A stretch of DNA of 14,947 bases from Cycloclasticus sp. GTDB taxonomy: Bacteria; Pseudomonadota; Gammaproteobacteria; Methylococcales; Cycloclasticaceae. How positions within the stretch are numbered: the first letter of the stretch is position 1; the number at the start of each line of letters is the position of its first letter. The notes below the pieces were generated by a model that saw nothing but the letters and a program-made list of their open reading frames with translations, was not told the DNA's origin and searched no databases. The stretch is taken from positions 1-14,947 of the forward strand of contig JAGPVU010000008.1 of NCBI GenBank assembly GCA_018066825.1, given 5' to 3'. Both the position numbers and the translations under genes were made by a program. Below, one piece after another: positions 1-8,500 of the stretch.

Positions 1-327
1 GGCGATTTCGATGAGTCGTTTTGAGATCAAGGGACGAGCGATGGACGTGCCTAATAGGTATTCGCCCTCATAAATAGTATTGGCACGAAACATAGGGAAT
101 ACGAAGTCACGGACAAATTCTTCTTTAAGGTCATCGATATAAATTTCTTTGATGCCATAGGACTCGGCTTTTGCACGCGCGGGTTCAACCTCTTCGCCCT
201 GACCTAGGTCTGCGGTAAAGGTTACAACTTCACAGTCGTACACATCTTCTAACCACTTTAAAATGACTGACGTATCTAATCCGCCCGAATAGGCAAGAAC
301 AACTTTTTTAACTGCTGGTTTTGACAT
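1..327 (-). CDS. argG: Argininosuccinate synthase, N-terminal part (cut by window edge)
   Basis: The enzyme joins citrulline and aspartate, using ATP, to make argininosuccinate, the penultimate step of arginine synthesis in the cytoplasm. Only the first 109 codons are in the window. The start ATG is at 327-325 and the protein opens MSKPAVKKVVLAYSGGLDTS, in which AYSGGLDTS (residues 12-20) is the ATP-pyrophosphatase signature loop of the family. The following stretch, with ADLGQGEE and the region around EGEYLLGTSIARP, is also typical of ArgG. No strong Shine-Dalgarno is visible; GCGAG lies about 12 bases upstream. The gene follows motY in the same direction with a 127-base gap and a possible promoter of its own. 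The C-terminal portion lies outside the window, so integrity cannot be judged. Confidence 0.96.
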   Translation of the reverse strand, partial: MSKPAVKKVVLAYSGGLDTSVILKWLEDVYDCEVVTFTADLGQGEEVEPARAKAESYGIKEIYIDDLKEEFVRDFVFPMFRANTIYEGEYLLGTSIARPLISKRLIEIA

Positions 328-364
328 GGTGGCTAACTCGCGTTTAATAAATGACAATACGCGA

Positions 365-370
365 ATTATA
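365..370 (-). promoter_or_regulatory. Candidate -10 box for argG
   Basis: Read on the minus strand this is a perfect TATAAT, preceded by GGG, about 38 bases upstream of the argG start codon. No good -35 hexamer lies 16-18 bases upstream, so any promoter would need an activator or be weak. The position in the 127-base gap between motY and argG fits a separate argG promoter. This is a pattern match only. Confidence 0.35.
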
Positions 371-454
371 CCCGATTGAAGGGGCGATTGGCTTTACCAC
401 CAAGAGCTTTAGTACAGATTAACAGCTATCTCAATCAAAAAACGTTGATTAGCT

Positions 455-1621
455 CTAACCAGCGATTGAAATATCGACCCGTCTATTTAATTGTCGACCA
501 CCGGGGTACCTATTGGTCGTAGCCGGTTTGCTTTCACCATAGGCTTTGCTGACAATTCGTTCTGTCTTAATACCCTTGGAGACAAGGTATTCTTTAATGA
601 CTTGCACTCGCTTCTTCGACATGAGTAGATTCGCCTGACGTGGGCCTTCACTATCCGAATGCCCTTCTAATACCAGCTTGGCATCTGGTTTTTGCAAGCG
701 AATAAAATCCAACATGTAGTTAAGCTTGGCCTGATCGCGCTCATTTAGAGTCAACGAACCCGACTTAAAGTAAATGTGGCGGAATGGTTCTGGCCCCGCG
801 ACTTTTAAACGCACGCTGCCCTCTGGCACATCCAAGGCTTCAGGATCTGATAAGGCGACCACCTGATCTTCAGGCATCCCTTGTTCGATTAAAAAAGCAC
901 GGACCTTGCTTACACGTTTGTTATGCATCCGCCGCCCATCTTTAACCGAAAAGTCATCAGTACCATCAATTAAGTCGATTCGTTCTGTCTCACCCGCTTC
1001 TTTCACATAGGTAACGGCTTTGGTTAATAAACGCCTGTTTTTATGCGAAATTTCGCTACTCAAGTTATTAAACAACGATAACTGATGATGCACATCATTT
1101 CGACTAAACGGTAATAAAGCTTGTCGGCATGATTCGAATTGACCCAGCGCTTCGAGAAAGTTAACTGACGATATGGCCACGCTAACTTTATTAGCGCCGA
1201 GTTTTGATTGGTAGCTAAACTGAGGGAAACGGCCGTTAGATAGTTCCTGCAACATCCGTTCAGACAAGTCATTATTAACGACTAACTTATGTGCAGCTGG
1301 CTTAATGGAAGCCAATTTTATTGGCGACGCATCGTGCATCCAAACCGGCGGTACCGTTGATAGCATCGCCACTTGAATCGGCGGCACATAGGATTCGGCC
1401 TTAAGCGTAAAGTTAACCCGTTCACCCGATTTTTGTTCAAATACGCCAACACCGTATTTCGGTACGGTATGGCTCAATGTGCAGGCAACCTTGTTACCTT
1501 TGAATTGCCATTGCGAGTTGGTGACTGAGGCTTGATATTGCTGAGCTTGGGCCATGCCAGCATAGCTTACAATAAAGGCGATAGAAAAAATTGAGGGGAT
1601 TAGTCTATTCATACCCATCAT
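455..1621 (-). CDS. motY: MotY-like periplasmic protein with tandem OmpA-like modules
   Basis: 388 residues. A signal peptide ends near AQA-QQ (residues 25-28); the in-frame ATGs at 1621, 1618 and 1612 are all possible starts and none has a clear Shine-Dalgarno. In Vibrio and Pseudomonas MotY forms the T-ring of the flagellar basal body and holds stator units through a peptidoglycan-binding C-terminus. The N-terminal domain (about 28-170) matches the MotY pattern, including SQW, the GRFPQFSYQ segment and two cysteines (C47, C165) spaced like the Vibrio MotY disulfide. The C-terminal OmpA-like domain (about 281-388) has EGHSDSEG and LNRRVDISI, the usual peptidoglycan-binding features. Between them, residues 180-258 look like a second, degenerate OmpA-like module, which makes the protein about 95 residues longer than Vibrio MotY. 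It sits next to argG, as in Pseudomonas, with no flagellar genes nearby. The family is fairly secure; a motility role is inferred. Confidence 0.8.
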   Translation of the reverse strand: MMGMNRLIPSIFSIAFIVSYAGMAQAQQYQASVTNSQWQFKGNKVACTLSHTVPKYGVGVFEQKSGERVNFTLKAESYVPPIQVAMLSTVPPVWMHDASPIKLASIKPAAHKLVVNNDLSERMLQELSNGRFPQFSYQSKLGANKVSVAISSVNFLEALGQFESCRQALLPFSRNDVHHQLSLFNNLSSEISHKNRRLLTKAVTYVKEAGETERIDLIDGTDDFSVKDGRRMHNKRVSKVRAFLIEQGMPEDQVVALSDPEALDVPEGSVRLKVAGPEPFRHIYFKSGSLTLNERDQAKLNYMLDFIRLQKPDAKLVLEGHSDSEGPRQANLLMSKKRVQVIKEYLVSKGIKTERIVSKAYGESKPATTNRYPGGRQLNRRVDISIAG

Positions 1622-1653
1622 ATCGGCTAATCACTAAAAAACTTTATTATTTT

Positions 1654-2448
1654 CTAAACGTTTAAAAACTCATTCAGACAAGTCATAAACTCAACGGGGG
1701 ATTCGATATGCGGCCAATGCCCTGTATTGGGCATGGTGATTAACGCTGCCGGCGGAAAGTGTTCTTTAATTAAAGGCTGGTATCGGCTAGCCAAATAGGT
1801 CGACTTGCCTCCTTTAATAAACAGACAGGGCTTATCAAAGGTTTGGTTTGCGGATAGGTCGCTAAATCCCATAATGGTGTGCATATTAGCGTCAATACTG
1901 GCTAAATTAACCCGCCATTGGTAACCACCGGTGGTGTTACTCACCAAATTTTGCAATAAAAACTGGCGAAGGCTCGGGCTACTAATCTTTTCGGCTAAAT
2001 AATTTTCGGCTTCTTTGCGTGATTGGATGCTATCCATTGGCACGTGGTAAAAGCCCGACAATACCTCGTCAAAATCATGCGTATACCTGACGGGGGCGAT
2101 ATCTACAATGATCAGTTTACTGAGTCTATTCGGTGCTGATAACGCCAGTTGTACCGCCACCTTACCGCCCAAGCTGTGCCCAAGAAGAATGACATCTTGC
2201 AACTTATGATGATCGATAAACGCTATAACGTCTGCCGCCATCGAGGGGTAGTCCATCACATCATCATGCGGAGAAGAGCCGTGATTACGCAAATCCAAGG
2301 CGTACACCGTGTAGTGCTCTGCTAGCTGCTTCGCGATGCTCTGCCAATTTCTAGCACTACCAAATAAGCCATGCAAAATAATCAACGGCGGCCCTTGATC
2401 GCCGTGCCGTGTGTAATTTAGATCGACAGTCACCACGCTAACACCCAC
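1654..2448 (-). CDS. YbfF-like alpha/beta hydrolase (esterase)
   Basis: 264 residues, about the size of E. coli YbfF (254), which it resembles along its whole length. Visible features are HGLFGS (26-31, oxyanion region), DLRNHGSSP (52-60), the nucleophile elbow GHSLGG (90-95, Ser92), VDIAPV with Asp116 as the likely acid, and GHWPH with His244 as the catalytic base. KGGKSTYL near 212-219 matches a conserved YbfF loop. YbfF hydrolyses short acyl esters and acyl-CoA in vitro; the natural substrate is not established. No signal peptide, so cytoplasmic. The start is a GTG at 2448, 5 bases after the lpd stop, with only a weak A-rich ribosome site overlapping the lpd end; GTG codons at 2436 or 2433 are alternatives. 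The spacing implies translational coupling to lpd. The hydrolase call is secure, the substrate is not. Confidence 0.88.
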   Translation of the reverse strand: MGVSVVTVDLNYTRHGDQGPPLIILHGLFGSARNWQSIAKQLAEHYTVYALDLRNHGSSPHDDVMDYPSMAADVIAFIDHHKLQDVILLGHSLGGKVAVQLALSAPNRLSKLIIVDIAPVRYTHDFDEVLSGFYHVPMDSIQSRKEAENYLAEKISSPSLRQFLLQNLVSNTTGGYQWRVNLASIDANMHTIMGFSDLSANQTFDKPCLFIKGGKSTYLASRYQPLIKEHFPPAALITMPNTGHWPHIESPVEFMTCLNEFLNV

Positions 2449-2453
2449 AAAAA

Positions 2454-4181
2454 TTATTTCTTTTTAATGTACAAATCGGTAATACTACCCGCTTGCATTT
2501 CTGCCGCAAAACACAAGGTTTCCGACAAGGTGGGGTGCGGATGAATTGTAAGACTCATATCATCGACGTCTGCACCCATCTCCAATGCGAGCACTGCTTC
2601 TGCGATTAGCTCACCGGCATTAGTGCCCACGATGCCTGCACCTAAAATTCGCTTGGTGTCGGGGTGCCATAAAATTTTAGTCAACCCTTCATCACGCCCA
2701 ATACTTAGCGCGCGACCACTAGCGGCCCACGGAAAAACTGATTTTTCGTATTGAATACCGTCCGCTTTTGCTGCTGTTTCGGTTAAGCCCATCCACGCGA
2801 TTTCTGGGTCGGTGTAGGCTACTGATGGAATGCTCATTGGGTCAAAGGCGACTTTTTCACCGGCAATCACTTCTGCCGCCACTTTTCCCTCGTGCACCGC
2901 TTTATGCGCTAACATCGGATTACCGACAATATCGCCAATGGCAAAAATATGCGGTACATTGCTCCGCATTTGTTTATCAACCGCGATAAAACCGCGTTCA
3001 TCGACGTTAATACCGGCCTTATTTGCTCCGATCAACCCCCCATTCGGGCGACGGCCCACCGATAATAAAACACGGTCGTATACCTCAGAGTCAGGCACAC
3101 CTTCACCCTCAAAACTTACCTTTAAGCCCTTATCGGTTGATTCAATCGCGGTGACTTTAGCCTTTAAATATATATGCTCTAACTGCTTAGATAGCCGTTT
3201 ATGTAACGGCTTAACCAAGTCTTTATCACAGCCGGCCACCAACTGGTCCATTAGCTCAATGACGCTGATTTTTGATCCTAAAGCGTGATACACCGTGGCC
3301 ATTTCAAGACCAATAATACCGCCGCCTATGACCAGCATATTGCTGGGAATATCCGTTAATGCTAATGCGCCGGTGGAGTCCATCAGTCGCTCATCTTCAT
3401 ACGGGAAACCGGGGATTTTTACTGGCTGCGAACCAGCGGCAATAATCGCGTGATCAAACGAGATGGTTTGACTCGACCCGGCCTCTTCCACCACCACTGT
3501 ATGACTTGACTCGAACTGGGCGTAACCGCTAATAACCGTTACCTTACGTTGCTTTGCTAAACCGGCTAAACCACCGGTTAAGCGTTGAATAAGGCCTTCT
3601 TTATTAGAACGAATTGCATCAATATCAATCGTTGGCGCGGCAAATGTTACCCCGTGCGCCGACATATCAGCCGCTTCGTGAATCACCTGCGCTTGATGCA
3701 ACAACGCCTTCGAGGGGATGCAACCCACATTAAGACACACCCCGCCTAATGATGGGTAGCGTTCGATTATGATGACCTTTTTACCCAGATCGGCTGCACG
3801 AAAAGCCGCGGTATAACCCCCAGGGCCAGCGCCAATGACTAGCACCTCAGCGTGAAGGTCGGCCTGACTGTTTTGTTGACTCATTTCAGCTGCAGGTTCA
3901 ATCGGCGTTTCTTTTTCTACTATCGACGCAGAAGCTGTATCGCTCAGCTCCATTTTAATCAGCACGTCCCCTTCAGACACTTTATCGCCCAGCGAAACGG
4001 TTATTTCCTTAACAATTCCTGCGACAGGGCTAGGAATATCCATCGATGCCTTATCACTTTCTAGCGTAACAATACTGTCGTCAATTTGAATTTGATCGCC
4101 TATCGCGACCGATACCTCAATTACCTCAACGCTCGCTGAATCACCAATATCGGGGACTTTAATGTCTTCTATTTTTGCCAT
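2454..4181 (-). CDS. lpdA: Dihydrolipoamide dehydrogenase (E3) with N-terminal lipoyl domain
   Basis: E3 of the pyruvate dehydrogenase complex: reoxidises dihydrolipoamide on E2 and passes electrons through FAD and a disulfide to NAD+. Using the second ATG the protein has 575 residues. A lipoyl domain (about 5-79) carries the target lysine K44 in ESDKAS. After an Ala/Glu/Gln linker comes the flavoprotein: GAGPGG (117-122, FAD), the redox disulfide GGVCLNVGCIPSK (C149, C154), a second dinucleotide fold at VIGGGIIGLE, and the C-terminal HPHPTLSE with the catalytic His549-Glu554 pair. E. coli Lpd lacks the lipoyl domain; fused forms are known from Neisseria and Ralstonia. AGGAG at 4192-4188 is only 3 bases from the ATG at 4184 but 6 from the one at 4181, so 4181 is preferred. 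It follows aceF immediately. Confidence 0.96.
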   Translation of the reverse strand: MAKIEDIKVPDIGDSASVEVIEVSVAIGDQIQIDDSIVTLESDKASMDIPSPVAGIVKEITVSLGDKVSEGDVLIKMELSDTASASIVEKETPIEPAAEMSQQNSQADLHAEVLVIGAGPGGYTAAFRAADLGKKVIIIERYPSLGGVCLNVGCIPSKALLHQAQVIHEAADMSAHGVTFAAPTIDIDAIRSNKEGLIQRLTGGLAGLAKQRKVTVISGYAQFESSHTVVVEEAGSSQTISFDHAIIAAGSQPVKIPGFPYEDERLMDSTGALALTDIPSNMLVIGGGIIGLEMATVYHALGSKISVIELMDQLVAGCDKDLVKPLHKRLSKQLEHIYLKAKVTAIESTDKGLKVSFEGEGVPDSEVYDRVLLSVGRRPNGGLIGANKAGINVDERGFIAVDKQMRSNVPHIFAIGDIVGNPMLAHKAVHEGKVAAEVIAGEKVAFDPMSIPSVAYTDPEIAWMGLTETAAKADGIQYEKSVFPWAASGRALSIGRDEGLTKILWHPDTKRILGAGIVGTNAGELIAEAVLALEMGADVDDMSLTIHPHPTLSETLCFAAEMQAGSITDLYIKKK

Positions 4182-4187
4182 CATTCG

Positions 4188-4192
4188 CTCCT
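4188..4192 (-). promoter_or_regulatory. Ribosome binding site of lpd, overlapping the aceF stop
   Basis: AGGAG on the minus strand. The aceF stop codon (TAG, 4193-4191) provides its first two bases, so translation termination on aceF and initiation on lpd share the same bases. The spacing decides between two adjacent ATGs in favour of the one at 4181. Confidence 0.7.
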
Positions 4193-5792
4193 ACAACAAC
4201 ACGCGACGAATATCGTTTAAATAACCTGCCATCGCCACCATAAAGGCCGCAGCATCTGCGCCGTCTATCACACGATGGTCATACGTTAAATCTAGCGGCA
4301 ACATTAAACGGGGGATAAACTCCTTACCATTCCAAATCGGCTGCATGTCGCCACGAGTAACCCCCAAAATAGCGACCTCGGGGGCATTGACTATTGGCGT
4401 AAAGGCCGTGCCACCAATGCCGCCAAGACTAGATATAGTCATGCAAGCGCCCTGCATATCTTTTGGCATTAACTTACCGTCCCGCGCCTTGTTACTGACC
4501 ACGCTCATTTGAGCGGCCAGGTCAAAAATATTGGTTTTGTCGACATCCTTAAAGACAGGCACCACTAGTCCGTTCGGCGTCGCCACCGCAATCCCCAAGT
4601 TGTAATATTTTTTATAAATAAGCGACTGCCCATCGGGGGATAAAGACGCATTAAATTGCGGAAACTCTTTTAAGGCTGCCGCTAATGCCTTCATGATAAA
4701 AGCCAAGAAAGTGACTTTAACCCCGCGTTTTTCAGCGTCTGCTTTCAGCGATTTACGGAATGCTTCCATTTCAGTAATATCCGCCAACTCATGGTGCGTT
4801 ACCATCGGCACATTTAGCCAAGCCCTGGTTAAATTGGTGCCCGTTAAACGTTTGATTTTACTCAATGGTTTCTGTTCGATGGCACCAAATTTTGAAAAGT
4901 CGATCGTCGGAATCGGCGGAATTCCGCTGCCAACCGATCCGCCAGTAGCAGCCCCGCTACTGAGTATTTGTTTGACGTGGCTTTTGACATCATCTTTTAA
5001 CAAGCGACCTTTAGGCCCTGAGGCCTTTGTCACTGTCGACAAGTCGACGCCCAGCTCTCTGGCAAATTTACGTACTGCTGGGCTGGCATGGATATGCGCC
5101 GCCGACACAGAGGTAGTATGGGTTTGCGTATGGCTGGCGGCCACTGGTTTTGGCCTCTCTGCGGCTATTGCAGGCGCTATTGTTTTAGCGTCCTGTTTGA
5201 CCGGTTTGGCCGTTTCCTGGCCAGCCACTTGTGCGGATAAAACAATAATCAACGCGCCTTCTGCTACTTTATCGCCCACTGCAACGTGAATAGCTTTAAC
5301 AGTACCGGCAGCGGTCGATGGTATTTCCATACTGGCTTTGTCACTTTCCAGTGTCAGCAAGGTTTGCTCTTTCTCTACCACATCGCCCACGGCGACATTC
5401 AGCTCGATCACTTCAACGGCATCAAAATCACCGATATCAGGAACATGAATATCAATCTCTTGCGGCGACGTTTCGGCTGGTTCTTTTTCGCCCTTAGTTG
5501 GTGCCTCTAACGCGCTATTTTGCGTGGTTTTTACGCTGTCTGACACATCGGCATTTTGCTTTAAGCGGACAACAACCGTACCTTCAGCTATTGAATCACC
5601 CACCTTGACTAAGATCTCTTCCACCACACCGATGGCTGATGAGGGAATATCCATGCTGGCCTTATCGCTTTCCAGGGTTAAAAGGGTTTGCTCTAATTCA
5701 ACTGTGTCACCAACAGCCACTGCAATTTCAATCACCTCTACCGATTCAAAGTCACCAATATCGGGGACTGCAACGTCTATCAAACTACTCAT
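4191..5792 (-). CDS. aceF: Pyruvate dehydrogenase E2, dihydrolipoamide acetyltransferase
   Basis: E2 core of the pyruvate dehydrogenase complex, transferring the acetyl group from lipoamide to CoA. 533 residues. Two N-terminal lipoyl domains (about 4-77 and 112-186), each with ESDKAS and lipoylated lysines K44 and K152, are joined by flexible linkers (78-111 and 187-235; the latter is rich in Ala, Thr, His and Pro). The E1/E3-binding domain lies at about 237-275 (SPAVRKFARELGVD ... GPKGRLLKDDV). The catalytic domain (about 300-533) ends with DHRVIDGADAAAF, containing catalytic His506 and Asp510 of the acyltransferase family. E. coli has three lipoyl domains; Azotobacter has one. The ATG at 5792 is preceded by a strong AGGAGAAG. 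It lies 29 bases after aceE and directly before lpd in one operon. Confidence 0.97.
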   Translation of the reverse strand: MSSLIDVAVPDIGDFESVEVIEIAVAVGDTVELEQTLLTLESDKASMDIPSSAIGVVEEILVKVGDSIAEGTVVVRLKQNADVSDSVKTTQNSALEAPTKGEKEPAETSPQEIDIHVPDIGDFDAVEVIELNVAVGDVVEKEQTLLTLESDKASMEIPSTAAGTVKAIHVAVGDKVAEGALIIVLSAQVAGQETAKPVKQDAKTIAPAIAAERPKPVAASHTQTHTTSVSAAHIHASPAVRKFARELGVDLSTVTKASGPKGRLLKDDVKSHVKQILSSGAATGGSVGSGIPPIPTIDFSKFGAIEQKPLSKIKRLTGTNLTRAWLNVPMVTHHELADITEMEAFRKSLKADAEKRGVKVTFLAFIMKALAAALKEFPQFNASLSPDGQSLIYKKYYNLGIAVATPNGLVVPVFKDVDKTNIFDLAAQMSVVSNKARDGKLMPKDMQGACMTISSLGGIGGTAFTPIVNAPEVAILGVTRGDMQPIWNGKEFIPRLMLPLDLTYDHRVIDGADAAAFMVAMAGYLNDIRRVLL

Positions 5793-5795
5793 TTA

Positions 5796-5803
5796 CTTCT
5801 CCT
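5796..5803 (-). promoter_or_regulatory. Strong ribosome binding site of aceF
   Basis: AGGAGAAG on the minus strand, 3 bases before the aceF ATG (the AGGAG core is 6 bases away). It is the best Shine-Dalgarno in the window and fixes the aceF start. Confidence 0.75.
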
Positions 5804-5821
5804 GTCCTCTGTACAGCTTGA

Positions 5822-8500
5822 TTACACAAGCCAAGGGGCTTCTCTTGACACATCGATGCCATATTTTTCTATCGCTTGTTGCACCACAGAGGCTTTAATC
5901 TCGCCAGTATCGGCCAACGCATTTAACGCCGTAATAGTGACGTAATAGCGATCCACTTCAAAGAATCTACGCAGGTTTTCACGTGTGTCGGAACGGCCAA
6001 AACCATCTGTGCCTAACACACTGTAGTGCTTGCGAATAAAGGGCCGAATGGAGTCTGCTAATAAACGCACGTAATCGGTAGAGGCAATGACTGGACCCTT
6101 TTGCTCATTTAAGCACTGGGATACGTAAGGCACTCGCTTTTTCTTGGTTGGGTGCAAGCGATTTTCACGCTCACAAGCCTGACCTTCTCGCGCTAACTCG
6201 GTAAAGCTGGTACAGCTCCATAGATCAGACTCGACGCCCCAGTCCTCTTTAAGCAAGCCTGCCGCCGCGATCACTTCATTAAATATGGTACCCGCACCGA
6301 GTAGTTGAACACGTGGTTTATCAGCATCGTCAGCTTGCTTAAATAAATACATGCCTTTAATAATGCCTGCCTCTACACCGTTAGGCATGGCTGGGTGGGC
6401 GTAATTTTCATTCATAACGGTTAGGTAATAAAACACATCTTCTTGTTGCTCGAACATGCGCACGAGGCCATCGTGCATGATGACCGCAAGTTCATAGTTG
6501 AAGGTCGGGTCGTACGAAACACAATTCGGCACTGAAGCAGCCCACACTAAACTGTGTCCATCTTCGTGTTGAAGCCCCTCGCCGTTGAGCGTGGTTCGTC
6601 CCGCAGTACCACCGAGCAAAAACCCACGCGCCCGTTGGTCGGCTGCTGCCCAAATCAAATCACCCACACGTTGGAAGCCAAACATGGAATAAAAGATATA
6701 AAACGGGATCATCGGTACATTATGCGTTGAGTAGGATGTACCCGCTGCGATCCAATCACACAGACCACCGGCTTCATTAATGCCTTCTTGCAATACTTGT
6801 CCGTTCTTATCTTCTTTATAAAACATCAGTTGTTCGGAGTCTTGTGGTGTGTACAACTGACCCACTTGTGACCAAATACCCAATTGACGGAACATCCCCT
6901 CCATACCAAAAGTACGAGATTCGTCCGGTACGATGGGCACAATACGTTTACCAATCTCTTTATCTTTGACCAAAATATTCAACAAACGCACAAACGCCAT
7001 GGTGGTTGAGATCTCTCTACCTTCGGCCGTTCCTTTTAACATTGCGTCAAACGCCGACAAGGCAGGAATTTTTAGTGTATCTGATTTTTCACGACGAGCA
7101 GGCAGGTAACCCCCCAAGTCTTCGCGCTTTTTCTTCATGTACTCTTGTTCTGGCGAGCCTTCTTCAAAACGCAAATAGGCCAGGTTGTCGACGTCCTCAT
7201 CGGATATTGGTAACTCAAACTTGTCTCTAAAGTGTAGTAACGACTCATGACTCATCTTTTTTTGTTGGTGGGTCGTATTTTGCGCTTCACCTGAGCTACC
7301 CATGCCGTAACCTTTAATCGTTTTAGCTAAAATTACGGTTGGTTTTTCTGTTTCATTACTGGCTGCGGTATAGGCTGCAAAAATTTTAGCTGGATCGTGC
7401 CCTCCTCGATTTAAATCCCAAATGTCTTTATCAGACCAATCAGCCACCATCGCTTTTAGTTCAGGTGTATTAAAAAAGTGTTTACGAACATACGCACCGT
7501 CTTTTGCCTTCATGGTTTGATAGTCGCCATCGACGCAATCCATCATACGTCGACGCAGATGCCCTTCGGCATCGCGTGCTAGCAAGGCATCCCAACGATT
7601 ACCCCAAACAACTTTAATCACATTCCAACCAGCACCTCTAAACTCGGATTCTAGCTCTTGGATAATTTTACCGTTGCCCCGCACCGGGCCATCTAGGCGT
7701 TGCAAATTACAGTTCACCACGAACACTAAATTACCCAGCTTTTCGCGGCCCGCCATGCCTATTGCACCTAAAGACTCAGGCTCATCTGTTTCACCATCGC
7801 CTAAAAACGCCCAGACTTTTCTATCCTCGGTAGAAGCAAAACCACGGTCTTCTACATAACGCATAAAGCGTGCTTGATAAATAGCCATGATTGGCCCAAG
7901 CCCCATCGACACGGTGGGGAACTGCCAAAAGTCAGGCATTAGCCATGGGTGCGGATAAGACGATAAACCGCCGCCATCAACTTCCTGACGAAAACTGTCC
8001 ATTTGTTGCTCGGATAACCGTCCCAACATGAAAGCGCGAGCGTAAATACCGGTAGCCACATGACCTTGCACGTACACTAGGTCACCACCGTGTGTTTCGC
8101 TGGCGGCGTGCCAAAAATGGTTATAACCCACATCGTATAGGGTCGCCGATGAGGCAAAACTAGCAATATGCCCACCCACATTGGTATCTTTGTTGGCTCT
8201 AAGGACCATCACCATCGCGTTCCAACGAACATAAGAACGGATTTTATGTTCTAGCGAGGTGTTGCCAATATATTGGGCTTGCTGCGGAATTGAAATGGTA
8301 TTTATATACGCCGTTTCTGCGCTAAAGGGGATCTCAGCGCCCGCCAGTCTGGCTTTAGCAATCAAAGTCTCAAGTAAATAATGCGCCCGCTGCTCTCCTT
8401 CCTGCTCAATTACAGATTCAAGCGCATCAAGCCACTCTTGGGTTTCTTGCGGGTCAATGTCATTAACACTGAGTAAAGAAAACGAGGGGGTACTGGTCAT
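5822..8500 (-). CDS. aceE: Pyruvate dehydrogenase E1 component, homodimeric type
   Basis: Thiamine-diphosphate enzyme that decarboxylates pyruvate and acetylates the lipoyl group of E2, the entry step of the pyruvate dehydrogenase complex. 892 residues, against 887 in E. coli, and colinear with it. The cofactor motif is GDGETDEPES (234-243) followed by NCNLQRLDG (263-271). Residues matching known E. coli active-site positions are His111 (GGHIASF), His411 (HQQKKM), Glu576 (EGINEAGG, the cofactor-activating glutamate) and His645 (GLQHEDGHS). The C-terminal LGTDGFGRSDTRENLRRFFE is also conserved. The ATG at 8500 has GGAG at 8509-8506, 5 bases upstream. It is the first gene of a minus-strand cluster; no pdhR-like regulator gene is adjacent, unlike in E. 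coli. Confidence 0.98.
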   Translation of the reverse strand: MTSTPSFSLLSVNDIDPQETQEWLDALESVIEQEGEQRAHYLLETLIAKARLAGAEIPFSAETAYINTISIPQQAQYIGNTSLEHKIRSYVRWNAMVMVLRANKDTNVGGHIASFASSATLYDVGYNHFWHAASETHGGDLVYVQGHVATGIYARAFMLGRLSEQQMDSFRQEVDGGGLSSYPHPWLMPDFWQFPTVSMGLGPIMAIYQARFMRYVEDRGFASTEDRKVWAFLGDGETDEPESLGAIGMAGREKLGNLVFVVNCNLQRLDGPVRGNGKIIQELESEFRGAGWNVIKVVWGNRWDALLARDAEGHLRRRMMDCVDGDYQTMKAKDGAYVRKHFFNTPELKAMVADWSDKDIWDLNRGGHDPAKIFAAYTAASNETEKPTVILAKTIKGYGMGSSGEAQNTTHQQKKMSHESLLHFRDKFELPISDEDVDNLAYLRFEEGSPEQEYMKKKREDLGGYLPARREKSDTLKIPALSAFDAMLKGTAEGREISTTMAFVRLLNILVKDKEIGKRIVPIVPDESRTFGMEGMFRQLGIWSQVGQLYTPQDSEQLMFYKEDKNGQVLQEGINEAGGLCDWIAAGTSYSTHNVPMIPFYIFYSMFGFQRVGDLIWAAADQRARGFLLGGTAGRTTLNGEGLQHEDGHSLVWAASVPNCVSYDPTFNYELAVIMHDGLVRMFEQQEDVFYYLTVMNENYAHPAMPNGVEAGIIKGMYLFKQADDADKPRVQLLGAGTIFNEVIAAAGLLKEDWGVESDLWSCTSFTELAREGQACERENRLHPTKKKRVPYVSQCLNEQKGPVIASTDYVRLLADSIRPFIRKHYSVLGTDGFGRSDTRENLRRFFEVDRYYVTITALNALADTGEIKASVVQQAIEKYGIDVSREAPWLV

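Noticed and set aside
328..400. Possible ArgR operator upstream of argG.
   Set aside because: No stretch matches the E. coli ARG box or the Pseudomonas ArgR half-sites well enough; only loose AT-rich similarity is present.
424..454. Inverted repeat AATCAA/TTGATT with outer AGCT arms directly after the motY stop, considered as a terminator.
   Set aside because: The stem is AT-rich and interrupted by a 5-base bulge, and the run of T lies in the loop, not after the stem. It does not fit an intrinsic terminator.
2830..3288. Open frame of 152 codons on the plus strand inside lpd.
   Set aside because: It is the antisense of a strongly conserved enzyme, with no ribosome site and a low-complexity Ser/Pro/Thr-rich product.
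4693..5289. Open frame of 198 codons on the plus strand inside aceF.
   Set aside because: It runs antisense to the E2 catalytic and binding domains; no recognisable domain or Shine-Dalgarno.
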